Assembly: GCA_022828595.1 (NCBI GenBank)
Contig: JAKGHH010000008.1
Coordinates: 4,338,728-4,402,727, forward strand
Direction: 5' to 3'
Length of the DNA: 64,000 bases
From: Nelumbo lutea
Taxonomy: Eukaryota > Streptophyta > Magnoliopsida > Proteales > Nelumbonaceae
The notes below the pieces were generated by a model. That model worked only from the letters and a program-made list of their open reading frames with translations, had not been told where the DNA came from and searched no databases. The position numbers were made by a program, and so were the translations under genes. Shown here in pieces: positions 41,440 to 52,470 of this stretch. Position 1 is the stretch's first letter; each line of letters opens with the position of its first letter.

Positions 41440-43350
41440 TTGGGAGTAGATATCTATCATGCCCAACTTGGATAGGTCTGTCTCTAACTTCTTCCTTAAC
41501 ACAACCTTGGTGAGGATATCCGCGAGCTGCATATTAGATGTGATGTACAGAAGACACACTTCTTGTGATGTGACCCTTTCTCACACAAAATGTCGATCAA
41601 CTTCGATATGTTTAGTTATGTCATGCTGCACTGGGTTATGGGCTATATTAATAGCTGACTGATTATCACAATACAGCATTAAGGGCTTTTCATAGTCAAT
41701 ACCCAACTCTTCAAGTAGTGACCTCAGCCATAAGATTTCAGCCACTCCATTAGCCATTGACCTGTATTCCACTTCAACACTGGAGCGGGAAACAACACTC
41801 TGCTTCTTACTCCTCCAAGAGACAAGGTTACCTCCCACCAGGGCACAATATCCAAAGGTAGACCTTCTGTCATCAACACTTCCAGCCCAATCGGCATATG
41901 TATATACTTCCACCCTCATGTGATTATTCTTCTTGAGCAATATACCTCTACCCGGGCATCTCTTCAAGTATGCTAATATTCTCTCTGCCGCAAGAAGATG
42001 AGAAGTTCTAGGGGAGTGCATGTACTGGCTAACAACATTAACTACATAGCTGATATCCGACCGAGTGAGGCAGAGATATAGAAGCTTTCCAACCAACCGT
42101 TGGAACATAACTTTGTCTTCAAGAGGCTCCCCACCCTTTGCACTAATCTTGTGATTTTGTTCGATGGGTGTATCGGCCAGCTTAACACCCAACTTTCCTG
42201 TTTCCGCCAATAGATCTACAACATATTTTCTCTGAGAGATAAAAATCCCCTACTTGGATCTAGCAACCTCAATACCCAAAAAGTACCGTAGTGCACCAAG
42301 ATCTTTCACATCAAACTCTTGATGAATGAGCTGTTTGAGGGACTCAATCTCATGACTGTCATTTCCTGTCACCACAATATCATCAACATATACTGCTAGT
42401 AGTGTCAGAGAGAACTCCACCCTCTTGATGAATAGTGTATGATCTGATTGGGCCTGTACATAACCAAACCTTCCAATGGCTAATTTGAACCTATCAAACC
42501 AGGCTCTAAGTGACTGCTTCAAACCATACAATGCCTTGTTCAGTCGGCAAACCTTCTTACCTGTCTCTGTATCATAGAATCCAAGAGGAAACTGCATGTA
42601 AACCTCTTCTTGTAAGTCTCCATTCAAAAATGCATTTTTAACATCCATCTGAAACAGGAGCCAAGAATGATTTGCTGCAAGGGATAACAAAACTTGAATG
42701 GTGGTCATCTTGGCTATTAGGGCAAAGGTCTCCAAGTAGTCTATACCATAAGTCTGAGTGAACCCCTTTGCAACCAGCCAGGCTTTGTACCTTTCAATAG
42801 AGCCATCAGCATTATGCTTCACAGTGAACACACATCTGCATCCCACCGAATTCTTTCCTTTTGGTGGGTCAACCAGTGCCCAAGTATTATTCTTCAACAG
42901 GGCATCCATTTCGACTTGCATTGCATCTTTCCATTCTGGAACTGATAAGGCTTCTTGCACTGTTCTTGGAATAGGGACATCAGCAATGGAAGTGAGATAG
43001 GACCGGTAAGATGGTGATAGACTATCATAGGATAAGAACTGTGAGATGCCGTGAGCTGTAGAAGTGGTGCAATGTCGTTTCCCTTTACAAATGGCAATAG
43101 GGAGATCAAGGTCATCCACAGAAGGGGAAGTGGCAACAGTGAGAGGTATCTCAGTAGGCTCTGGATCTGGAGGCGCAGAAGGAACTGGAGCTGGCCGGGA
43201 CTGCCGAAGACTAGGATCAACCTGCCTGCATCGCTTGTGATAGACTCTCAAGTCTGGCTCCCTCTGACCACCCTCACCACTACAACCTTCATTACCCAGT
43301 GGAATAGGTAAAGGAACAGCCCCACTTCCACTCTCACTGCTCTCCCCCCG
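41440..43350 (-). pseudogene. copia C pol remnant: RT and RNase H
   Basis: RT spans about 42250-43000 on the minus strand: [40 protein letters not shown], the intact catalytic YVDDIVVTGND, and LGALRYFLGIEVARSK. A TAG at 42250-42252 breaks the frame before GIFISQRKYVVDLLAETGK, and RNase H follows (DNQSAINIAHN). A second stop (TGA, near 41588) precedes ERVTSQEVCLP. The first TAG occurs at the same site in copia D. Confidence 0.88.
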
Positions 43351-43355
43351 AGGAG

Positions 43356-43425
43356 AAACCCTAGGAACAAACTTAACCACAGTTCGGCAAGCCAAACCCT
43401 AGAACAAACTTGAACACAGTTCGGC
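43356..43425. repeat. tandem duplication at the copia C deletion junction
   Basis: Two copies of about 32 bp, each beginning AAACCCTAG and ending AGTTCGGC (43356-43388 and 43394-43425). Copia D has one copy in its leader (51232-51262). It lies exactly where integrase-region sequence joins the leader. Confidence 0.8.
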
Positions 43426-43736
43426 CCCTCTTTCTAGACAGGTCCAACATATCTCGGCTGGTTGCAGTCTCTGAAACTCAGTAAAAACTTACTTACTGAT
43501 TACCTGTCTTCGGTTTACTGCCTTCTAGGGTTACCTGAACCCTAACCTTCGCTGCCTCTTCCTGATTACCAACTCTCTGCAAGCCGCGGCAAGTCTTCAA
43601 CAGCTGCGAACCTCTCCTGGTAATCTCCAAGATTCAGCCACCGAAAAACTTCTTCAAAGCTTCCAGCCCTAGCTAGTCCTCATGTGGTCGGCTGGACTAG
43701 ACACACATGAGAAGCCCTAGATAGGCTCTGATACCA

Positions 43737-44116
43737 AGTAGAAGATCAAGACTGTAATCAGTCTTGAATCCTAAAAGGTTTTAGGTATGCAAAACAGAAG
43801 AGAAAGTGAGAAAAAGGAAAGAGAATAGAAGAGAAGCAAGAGAACACAAGTTGTTGAAAGGAGGGACAGATTCTAACAGATCTGCCGCCACCACTCTCTT
43901 AATATTTATAGGTTATGTTTAGTACATAATGGAAAGGACACATCTGCCCTTGGTACTTACATAATAAATAAAGTAAATAAAAAATGAAATAAATAACAAC
44001 TGAATCAACAAACTGACTCAAACTGACACTACTATAACTGAAACAAATAACTACAATGCTGTCCTACGAACACAGTGGGGACCACTGCAGTGGGGCCCAC
44101 ATCAGTGTTCTCTACA
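43737..44116 (-). repeat. copia C 5' LTR
   Basis: A 380-bp LTR next to the primer site. Most differences from its partner fall in its first ~115 plus-strand bases, and the rest is nearly identical. Confidence 0.92.
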
Positions 44117-45470
44117 GGCCTCCCTACAGGGGCAAAAGCTTCAGTCTCCTATACTTGGCAACCAGTTATTGGCAAGATTGATCAAAAACTAGCAAGCTAG
44201 AAGGGAAGGTATCTTTCTCTTGGTAGAAGGATTTCTCTTATTAAGAGTGTGCTATCCAATCTCCCGGTTTATTACCTTTCACTTTAAAGGCTCCCTTTAC
44301 TATGATAAACTCAATTAAAAAATTACAAAAGGAGTTCTTATGGGGAGTTAAAAGGGATTGAGAAGAAATTCCACTTAGTTAAGTGGGATAAACTTTGCAA
44401 GGGAAAAAATGGGGGTTTGGGGATAAGAAAATTAAAGATGTTCAATAAATCCCTTTTAGGGAAATGGTTATGGACATTTGGGTTGGAGAGGGAGGCGCTT
44501 TGGAGAAGGGTGGTGGCTTGCAAATATGGGGTTATTGGATTCGGGTAGGACCCTAGAGAAATGAAGGCATCTTATAGGGTAAGTGTATGGAAAGGGATTA
44601 TGTGCTTCCAGTTAGCTTCTCTTAATTTTGTTTCCTTCAGAGTTGATGATGGTTCAACAATTAAAGTTTGGGAAGATGATTGGCTAGGTACTAGAAAGTT
44701 GTGTGGTCTTTGCCCTCGCCTGTATAGGTTGGGTATGAAGAATAGCTCCATTACAGAGAATTTTGAGGTTAATCAAGGAAGAGAAGTTTGTGTCCAAAAT
44801 TTAGGAGGTCTCTCTTTGATTGGGAAATTCAAGTGTGTGTAAATCTACTGGCAAAGTTACAGTCAGTTGAGCCTCAGGTGGAAAGGAAAGATTAAAGATG
44901 GTGGAAAGAATCTAGAAATGGTCTATTCTCAATCAAATCCTTCTACAAGTCCTTGTTAAGGTCAAGTGGAGAAAATTCAAGTTTGAAAGGCATCTAGGGA
45001 AATCCTGTTCCCCCAAGGGCGGAAGCTTTTGCTTGGCTAGTGGCATTGGATAGCACATTTACATTAAATCACCTTTAAGACAGATGCTATCTTTGTGAGA
45101 ATCCTGAGGAGAATGTTTTTCATTTGCTTGTTGAGTGCCTCTTCTCCAAGTTCATTCGGGGATTTATCTTCAGGCTCTTCAACAGCAGTGGGTGGTCTCC
45201 CAATTTTGTGGAGGAAATCTTCTCCAAATGACCTAAGATATCTGGAAATGTCATGGAAAAGATCACTTGGAGCTGCATTCCTTTCACAGTTTGCTTGGAA
45301 CTTTGGAAAGAAAAAAATAGAAGAATATTTGATGAGAAGGCTTGCTTAAGGGAACATACTTCTATGCAGCAAATGAATTATGGGCTGGATCCTCATTCTC
45401 CCAAAGTTTATAGGAATTACAAAGGAAGATCTTGGTTCTGGATTTGATTTTGGAACACTTTGCAGCTGGC
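44117..45470 (+). pseudogene. LINE ORF2, right part (RT end, zf-RVT)
   Basis: A continuation of the split LINE: RRISLIKSVLSNLPVYYLSL, LNFVSFRVDDGSTIKVWEDD (about 44625), CYLCENPEENVFHLLVECLF (about 45090), and a decayed C-terminus with WNFGKKK-like sequence. Stops separate the pieces. Confidence 0.8.
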
Positions 45471-45653
45471 CTAATTGTTTTTTTTCCTTTCTTTCATATG
45501 GACTATGTTTTTCTTCTTAGTGTATCTTTCTCTTGTTTTGTTCCCCTTTGTGGCTTTGCTCTCTAGTGATATCTCATCACTATCAGATGTACATTTTTCT
45601 ATCAATAAATTTTCTTTTTTATTTACTACCAAAAACAATGTGGTTAACCCACT

Positions 45654-45785
45654 AGGTACTAACAACCTGGCCCGACCCAACCCAACCCATTTAAGTTGAC
45701 CCAACATGTGACCCAACCCATTAAGTAAATGGGTCGGGTTTTGGGCAGGTTCAACATGCTGGGTCTGAAACTGCTACCCCTAGCA
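45654..45785. mobile_element. fragment with hAT-like end
   Basis: GGGTT/AACCC-rich sequence ends CTGCTACCCCTA, like the CCACCCCTA-type ends of plant hAT non-autonomous elements. The other end and TSD were not found. Confidence 0.3.
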
Positions 45786-46083
45786 TTGACCCCAATGGTT
45801 GATGTCATCCTTTAAACCTTCTAGGTGTTGCCTCCTAATAAACCCTTAACCCTGTATGTGTTGACAGCAAACTAATAGAGAAACCTAGGTGTTGACTTGA
45901 GTTAACTTGAGCTATTCTATCCAATTTAATTTCTTTTGCTTTTTTCATTCTACAAATCTATTTGAGATTTTATTTGGCATTATCCATACACATCAGCCTA
46001 CAATGCAACATCATGATCCTATTCTACATCATTTTTCCAACATATACCCTATATGAGTATAAAATCATTTTGCAGACTCAAAT

Positions 46084-46470
46084 AGTAGAAGATCAAGACT
46101 ATAATCAGTCTTGAATCCTAATAGATTTTAGGTTTACAAAAGTAGAAGAAAAGTGAGAGGAAAGGAGAAGGAAGAGAAAAGAAACAGGAGAACACAAGGA
46201 GTTGAAAGGAGGGACAAATTCTAACACATCTGCCGCCGCCACTCTCTTAGCATTTATAGGTTATGTTCAGTACAAAATGGAAATGACAGATCTGCCCTTA
46301 GTACTTATATGATAAATAAAGTAAATAAAAAAAAACTGAAATAAATAACAGCTGAATTAACAAACTGACCCAAACTGACACTACTAAAACTGAAAACAAA
46401 TAACTACACATGCTGTCCTATGAACACAGTGGAGACCACTAATGTGGGGCCCACATCAGTGTTCTCTACA
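46084..46470 (-). repeat. copia D 3' LTR
   Basis: A 387-bp LTR reading on the plus strand AGTAGAAGATCAAGACTA to GTTCTCTACA, followed by the polypurine tract CTCCCCCTCAAG. Confidence 0.93.
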
Positions 46471-46479
46471 CTCCCCCTC

Positions 46480-49400
46480 AAGTTGGGAGTAGATATCTAT
46501 CATTCCCAACTTGGATAGGTCTGTCTCTAACTTCTTCCTTGGTATAGCCTTGGCGAGGATATCCGCAAGCTGCATATTAGATGTGATATACGGAAGACAC
46601 ACTTCTTGTGATGTGACCCCCTCTCGCACAAAATGTTGATCAACTTCGATATGTTTAGTTCGGTCATGTTGTACTGGGTTGTGGGCTATATTAATAGCTA
46701 CCTGATTATCACAATACAGCATTAAGGGCTTTTCATAATCAATACCCAACTCTTCAAGTAGTGATCTTAGCCATAAAATTTCAACCACTCCGTTAGCCAT
46801 TGACCTGTATTTCGCTTCAGCATTGGAGCGGGAAACAACACTCTGCTTCTTACTCCTCCAAGAGACAAGGTTACCTCCCACAATAGCACAATATCCAGAA
46901 GTAGACCTTCGGTCATCAACACTCCCGGCCCAACCGGCATCTATATAGACTTCCACCCTCATGTGATTATTGTTCTTGAACAATATACCTCTACCCGGGC
47001 ATCTCATCAAATATGCTAATATTCTCTATCCCGCAAGAAGATGAGAACTCTTAGGGGAGTGCATATACTGGCTAACAACACTCACTGCATAACTGATATC
47101 TGGCCGAGTGAGGCAGAGATATAAGAGCTTTCCAACCAACCATTGGAACATAACTTTGTCTTCAAGGGGCTCCCCGCCCTCTGCACTAATCTTGTGATTT
47201 TGTTCAATGGGTGTATCAGCAGGCTTAACACCCAACTTTCCAGTTTCCACCAACAGATCTACAACATATTTCCTATGAGAGATAAAAATCCCCTACTTGG
47301 ATCTAGCAACCTCAATACCCAGAAAATACCGTAGTGCACCAAGATCTTTCACCTCAAACTCTTGATGAATGAGCTATTTGAGGGACTCAATCTCATGGCT
47401 ATCATTTCCTATCACCACAATATCAACATATAGTCAAAGAGGACTTCACCCGCTTGATGAATAGTGTATGATCTGACTGGGCCTGTACATAACCAAACTT
47501 TCCAAGGGCTAATCTGAACCTATCAAACCAGGCTCTAAGTGACTGCTTCAAACCATACAATGCCTTGTTCAGTCGGCAAACCTTCTTACCTGTCTCTGTA
47601 TCATAGAATCCATGAGGCAACTGCATGTAAACCTCTTCTTGTAAGTCTCCATTCAAAAATGCATTTTTAACATCCATCTGAAATAGGGGCCAAGAATGAT
47701 TTGCTGCAAGGGATAACAAAACTCAAATGGTGGTCATCTTGGCTATTAGGGCAAAGGTCTCCAAGTAGTCTATACCATAAGTCTGAGTGAACCCCTTTGC
47801 AACCAGCCAGGCTTTGTACCTTTCAATAGAGCCATCAGCATTATGCTTCACAGTGAGCACCCATCTACATCCCACCGGTTTCTTTCCTTTCGATGGATCA
47901 ACCAGTGTGCCCAAGTATTATTCTTCAATAGGGCATCCATTTCGACTTGCATTGCATCTTTCCATTCTGGAACTGATAAGGCTTCTTGCACTGTTCTTAG
48001 AATAGAAACATCGACAATGGAAGTGAGATAGGACCAGTAAGAGGGAGATAGGCGATCGTAGGATAAGAACTGTGAGATGCTATGAGCTGTAGAAGTGGTG
48101 CAATGGCGTTTTCCTTTGCAGATGGCAATAGGGAGATCAAGGTCATCCACAGAAGGGGAAGTGGCAACAGTGGAAGTTGTCTTAGTAGGCTCTGGATCTG
48201 GAGCCGCAAAAGGAACTGGAGCTGTCCGGGACTACCGATGACTAGGATCAACCTGCTTGCATCGCCTGTGATAGACTCTCAACTCCTAATCCCTCTAACC
48301 ACCCTCACCACTACAGCCTTCATCACCCAGCGGAATAGGTAAAGGAACAACCCCACTCTCACTGTGCTCCCCCTGAGGAAAGAAACTGAAAACAGCCCCA
48401 CTCTCACTGCTCTCCCCCTGAGGAAAAACCATAGGATAATAGGGTGTCTCCTCAAAGAAGGTGACATCCATGGAGACAAACATTTTCCCTGAAACCGGAT
48501 CATAGCAGCAATAACCCTTTTGAGTTTGTGCATAACCGAGGAAAATGCATTTGGAGGCCTTAGATTCAAACTTGGAATGATGAGGCCCGAGAAGCTGAAT
48601 GAAACAGGTACAACCAAAGGTTTTAAGGGGAACAATGAACAACTCCCCGTCTGGGTATAGAAGGGAAAAAGGGGTTTCCATATCAAGAACCTGGGAAAGA
48701 ACCCGATTAATGAGATATACTGTCGTGAGGATAGCATCACCCCAGAAGCGAATAGGTACATTGGAGGTAAACATAATGCTTCTAGCCACCTCCAATATAT
48801 GCCTATTCTTCCTTTCGGCAACGCCGTTCTGCTGTGGTGTATAAGGGCAAGTGCTCTGGTGAATAACTCCATGGCTAAGAAGGTAGGGGGTCAATGGCTT
48901 AACAAAGTATTCATTTGCATTATCAGATCTAAGGACTTTGATTTTGGCCCCAAACTAAGTGAGAATCATCTGATGGAAGTTTTGGGTCAGAGCAGGAACC
49001 TCATCCTGAAAACGCATAAGATAGACCAAAGAAAAGCGGGTATGGTCATCAACAAACAGTAGAAAATATCTGTACCGACCCATAGAAGAGATATGATATG
49101 GCCCCCAAACATCAGTATGCACAATATCAAAAGAGGAATTACTCATTTTATTACTCAAAGAATAAGAGATTCTACAATGTTTGGCAAACTCACAACTCTC
49201 ATACCTCAACTTTGACAACTCACCAGACTCAAATAAAGTAGGAAATAAACTCTTCAAAGACCTAAAAGACAAATAACCTAATCGATTATGCCAAAGCATA
49301 ACCGGACTCACAGACTGAGAAACAAAAGACTTCTTATCCACTGACTCCTCCCGACGAGAACTCTCTCCAAGCAGATAGATCCCGTTCGTCTCACGGCCAG

Positions 49401-49695
49401 TCCCAATCACCTTCCTCGTCTCCAAGTCCTGAAAAACACATCGGTCAGGGAAAAAGGTTACTAAACAGTTTATGTGTTTGGTAATACTACTGACTGAAAG
49501 CAGGTTAGTATCAAGCTTAGGGACATGCAAGACAAAAGATAAAGAGATAGTATCCGATAGCCTGATGTCACCCTTGCCTGAAATGGGAACAAGAGAGCCA
49601 TCAACAATGGATACTCTATCTCGGCCAGAGGACAAGTGATAAGAAGTGAACAATGATGGCAAGCTAGTCATATGGTCAGATGCACCTGAATCTAT
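46480..49695 (-). pseudogene. copia D pol: protease, integrase, RT, RNase H
   Basis: Protease begins VIDSGASDHMTSLPS (about 49690). Integrase (about 48400-49400) has VHTDVWGPYHISSMG, FVDDHTRFSLVYL, then after a stop (near 48955) PYTPQQNGVAERKNRHILEV and ARSIMFTSNVPIRFWGDAI. The preintegrase WHxRLGH motif is WHNRLGYLSF. In RT the catalytic box is YVDIVV (47415-47431), with one Asp deleted. TAG at 47293-47295 is shared with copia C. RNase H reads YCDNQVAINIAHN and LADILAKAI. Several frameshifts. Confidence 0.9.
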
Positions 49696-50745
49696 TACTC
49701 AGCAGTGGTCAGTATTACCTGGAGCTGAAGCATGGTAAGCTGAGGCTCGAGTACCTGAATGTGCAAATGCTGATGTGGCAAGAGCTGATGGTGACCGAGA
49801 TGGTTGAGCTAAACTCCCAACTTCCTTTTCCAACTGTATGAGGGCAGCCCGGACAGCGACTAAAGTCTCTAGGGATGTGCCTGATGAAGATGCTGAATCA
49901 GTGTTCACGGCCACATGAGCATTACCCTTCTTATTTCTTAGTTCTGCTGGGACCAAGTGAGGATGTAGCTTCCAACAAGTGTCTTTTGTGTGTTTGGGTT
50001 TCTTGCAATGTTCACATACCAGGTCCCGTTTATCTTCCTTCTTCCGGTCCCTTTCTGGATCACCCCCTGACTTAGGTTTAATAGCTGTTAGGGCTGGGAA
50101 AGGGGGCTGAGGCTGCATCATGACCTTCCTCCTAGTCTCTTCACTATGCACCAGGGAGTATGCTTGAGAAAGGGTCACACTATCTCTTGTCAATATCTGT
50201 TGTCGCACAATGTCATATTCTGAATTCAAACCAGCCAAAAACTCAAATACCCTATTTGTCTCGACTTGCTTTCTGTGAGTCTGTGCATCTTTGGGACTCT
50301 CCCACTCAAGGGTCTCTAGATGATCAATCTCATGTCACAAGGATTTCAAGGTAGAGAAGTAGACATAAACTGACTTCTCTCCTTGTTTAAGGTTGTTCAC
50401 CTCACACTTTAGTTCATAGGCTCTAGCAACATTAAGGGGTTGGGAATAGGTTTCTTTCGCAACATCCCATTTCTCTTTAGTTGTCTTTGCCCACAAGTAA
50501 TTTCGGCTGATATGTGTCTTGAACCCACTTGGTGTATGTTGGGTCTTCCTTGGAGGGTTCTTTCACATCTCCCAAGAAGTAACCCAGTTTTCCCCTTCCT
50601 CCAATAGCCATCATGGCTTATTGAGCCCATTCCAAATAATTTGACCCATCAAATCTCATAGTTGTAATCTAAAACCCGGTTTCTGATACACTACCATAAC
50701 TATTGTTTCCAAAACTACTTTCTCCCTGACCTTTAAACTCCATCT
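49696..50745 (-). pseudogene. copia D gag
   Basis: Gag-like pieces run from MEFKGQGESSFGNN (about 50745) through ETYSQPLNVARAYELKCEV to GLNSEYDIVRQQILTRDSVT, with the zinc knuckle CEHCKKPKHTKDTC (about 49965-50010). Stops occur near 50670, 50615 and 50335, and the frame ends DHC-stop just before the protease. The region 49699-50238 is open. Confidence 0.85.
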
Positions 50746-50799
50746 TTGGTTAAGAACCAGTGGCTACAAACTGTTAGAGCCACTACACCAGAAAAAAGA

Positions 50800-51000
50800 G
50801 TAAAATCAATGTAGGTCTAAAATCTGATCTGAAACCAACACAAATTTGGTCTGAAATCTGATCTTATCCGAAATCTGGTCTGATCTGAAATCTGATCCGA
50901 AACCAACACAAATCTGATCTGAAATTAATCGGCTATCACAGTATATGCAAGGAACCAACTCAAATCTGATCTAAAATCAATCGACAAGCACAGTACCAGG
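50800..51000 (-). repeat. degenerate short repeats in the copia D leader
   Basis: The words AATCTGATCTGAAA and CCAACACAAATCTG recur several times (about 50815-50990) in the untranslated leader between primer site and gag. They form an imperfect tandem array. Confidence 0.7.
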
Positions 51001-51567
51001 CAGTCTGTCAAGTTTTTATCCTCTAGAAGAACAATCTGAGATGCTATTTTCTAAAACCACCGTTATGGGGCCCACTGCTGCAAGAGCAAAATTAGGGTTT
51101 CAACTGTAGGTCTGAAATAAGTGCTCAACTGCACTCTCCAAGCAGTCCGTACAAGTGGGACTTGTCGTAGGGTCAATATGAAACCCTAAGACTGATCACA
51201 TCTGAGAGAAGAGGGGTTCGGCCCAACAATCAAACCCTAGAAACAAACTTAAAACAGTTCGGCCTCTCCTTCTAGATAGGTCCAACCTATCTCAACTGAT
51301 TACAGTCTCTGAAACTAAATAAAAAACTTACTTATGGATTTCGGTTTACTGCCTTCCAAGGTTACCTGAACCCTAACCTATGTTGTTTCTTCCTGATTAC
51401 CAACTCTCTACAAGATGCGGCAAATCCTCAACTGTTGCGAACCTCTCCTGGTAATCTCCAAGAATCAGCCGTCGAATACTTCTTCATAGGCTTCCAGCCC
51501 TAGCTAGTCCTCATGTGGTCGGCTAGACTAGACACACATGAGAAGCCCTACATAGGCTCTGATACCA

Positions 51568-51953
51568 AGTAGAAGATCAAGACTGTAATCAGTCTTGAAT
51601 CCTAATAGATTTTAGGTTTACAAAAGTAGAAGAAATGTGAGAGGAAAGGAGAAGGAAGAGAAGAGAAACAGGAGAACACAAGAAGTTGAAAGGAGGGTTA
51701 GATTCTAACACATCTGCCGCCGCCACTCTCTTAGCATTTATAGGTTACGTTCAGTACATAATGGAAAGGACAGATCTGCCCTCAGTACTTACACGATAAA
51801 TAAAGTAAATAAAAAAAACTGAAATAAATAACAGTTGAATTAACAAACTGACCTAAACTGACACTACTATAACTGAAAACAAATAACTACACATGCTGTC
51901 CTACGAACACAGTGGGGACCACTGATGTGGGGCCCACATCAGTGTTCTCTACA
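51568..51953 (-). repeat. copia D 5' LTR
   Basis: A 386-bp LTR beginning, on the plus strand, directly after the primer-site complement GCTCTGATACCA, and followed by TSD CAAAT. Confidence 0.93.
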
Positions 51954-51979
51954 CAAATAATAAGCAATTCTAATTAAAT

Positions 51980-52470
51980 ATTTTTTATCAGTAACACGAA
52001 ACTTTCATTAAATTATAAGAAAATTAAAATACAAAGGTGGGGGGAGGTAAACCCTCTTACCACCCCCCAACAATAAGATTACATGGTAGCCCAAAACAAA
52101 TGACTTCTTCCCACCCCCTGTTTGGCCAAAGTATCGGCAAATGAATTAGCACATCTTTTAACCCACTGGACACACACATCCATTCCTTGGGTTAGCCACT
52201 TGAAATGTCTTTTTCCATTAATGTAAGCCCATAACCCATCGTTTGCCTTCTCTATCCAACCAATTACCACTTGCGAATCACCTTCAATAATCAACTTATC
52301 TATATTCAACTCCTTAGCCCTTTTTAGCCCCTCCAGGAGGGCCTGAATCTCTGCTCTCAAAGAGTCTCCAACTCTAATTGGTCCAGAAAAAAGAGCTATA
52401 ACTGAACCTGCCTCTGTTCTGAACACACCACCAACCCCTGATGGCCCTGGGATGTACAAGTTTGACCTCA
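51980..52470 (-). mobile_element. 5'-truncated LINE RNase H end
   Basis: A plus-strand T run at 51981 marks the poly(A) end. The frame at 52079-52471 encodes YIPGPSGVGGVFRTEAGSVI, SLRAEIQALLEGLKRAKEL, IIEGDSQVVIGWIEKAN and CANSFADTLAKQGVGRSHLF. Three acidic motifs of RNase H are present and the first (NFDG) is truncated away. No TSD found. Confidence 0.85.

Larger units (their letters stand above)
41047..44116 (-). mobile_element. copia C: internally deleted element inserted in a LINE
   Basis: The 5-bp TSD GGCCT (41042-41046, 44117-44121) and 381/380-bp LTRs (41047-41427, 43737-44116) define it. Read on its own strand the LTR is TGTAGAGAACAC...TTCTACT. The primer site GCTCTGATACCA (plus strand) ends at 43736 and the polypurine tract is at 41428-41440. 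The interior retains the integrase/RT spacer, RT and RNase H, but jumps directly from there to the leader near 43356. Gag, protease and integrase, about 2.8 kb in its relative copia D, are gone. Confidence 0.95.
39344..45637 (+). mobile_element. LINE with 16-bp TSD, split by copia C
   Basis: Identical repeats ATGTGGTTAACCCACT lie at 39328-39343 and 45638-45653. Removing copia C and its duplicated 5 bp leaves about 3.2 kb. The left part (39344-41041) has an endonuclease C-terminal piece (PWLLGGNFNVCLKLSDR, with the usual GDFN now GNFN) and reverse transcriptase. The right part (44117-45470) resumes mid-RT with GLPTGAKAS and RRISLIKSVLSNLPVYYLSL, then a zf-RVT-like piece (RCYLCENPEENVFHLLVEC, near 45085). 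It is 5'-truncated inside the endonuclease. Confidence 0.92.
46084..51953 (-). mobile_element. copia D: full-length but inactive Ty1/copia element
   Basis: A perfect 5-bp TSD CAAAT (46079-46083, 51954-51958) and 387/386-bp LTRs (46084-46470, 51568-51953) define it. The element is 5.87 kb. On its own strand the LTR is TGTAGAGAACAC...TTCTACT. The primer site (51556-51567) abuts the LTR and the polypurine tract is at 46471-46484. About 20 LTR differences by eye (about 5%) make it older than copia A. Same family as copia C. Confidence 0.95.
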
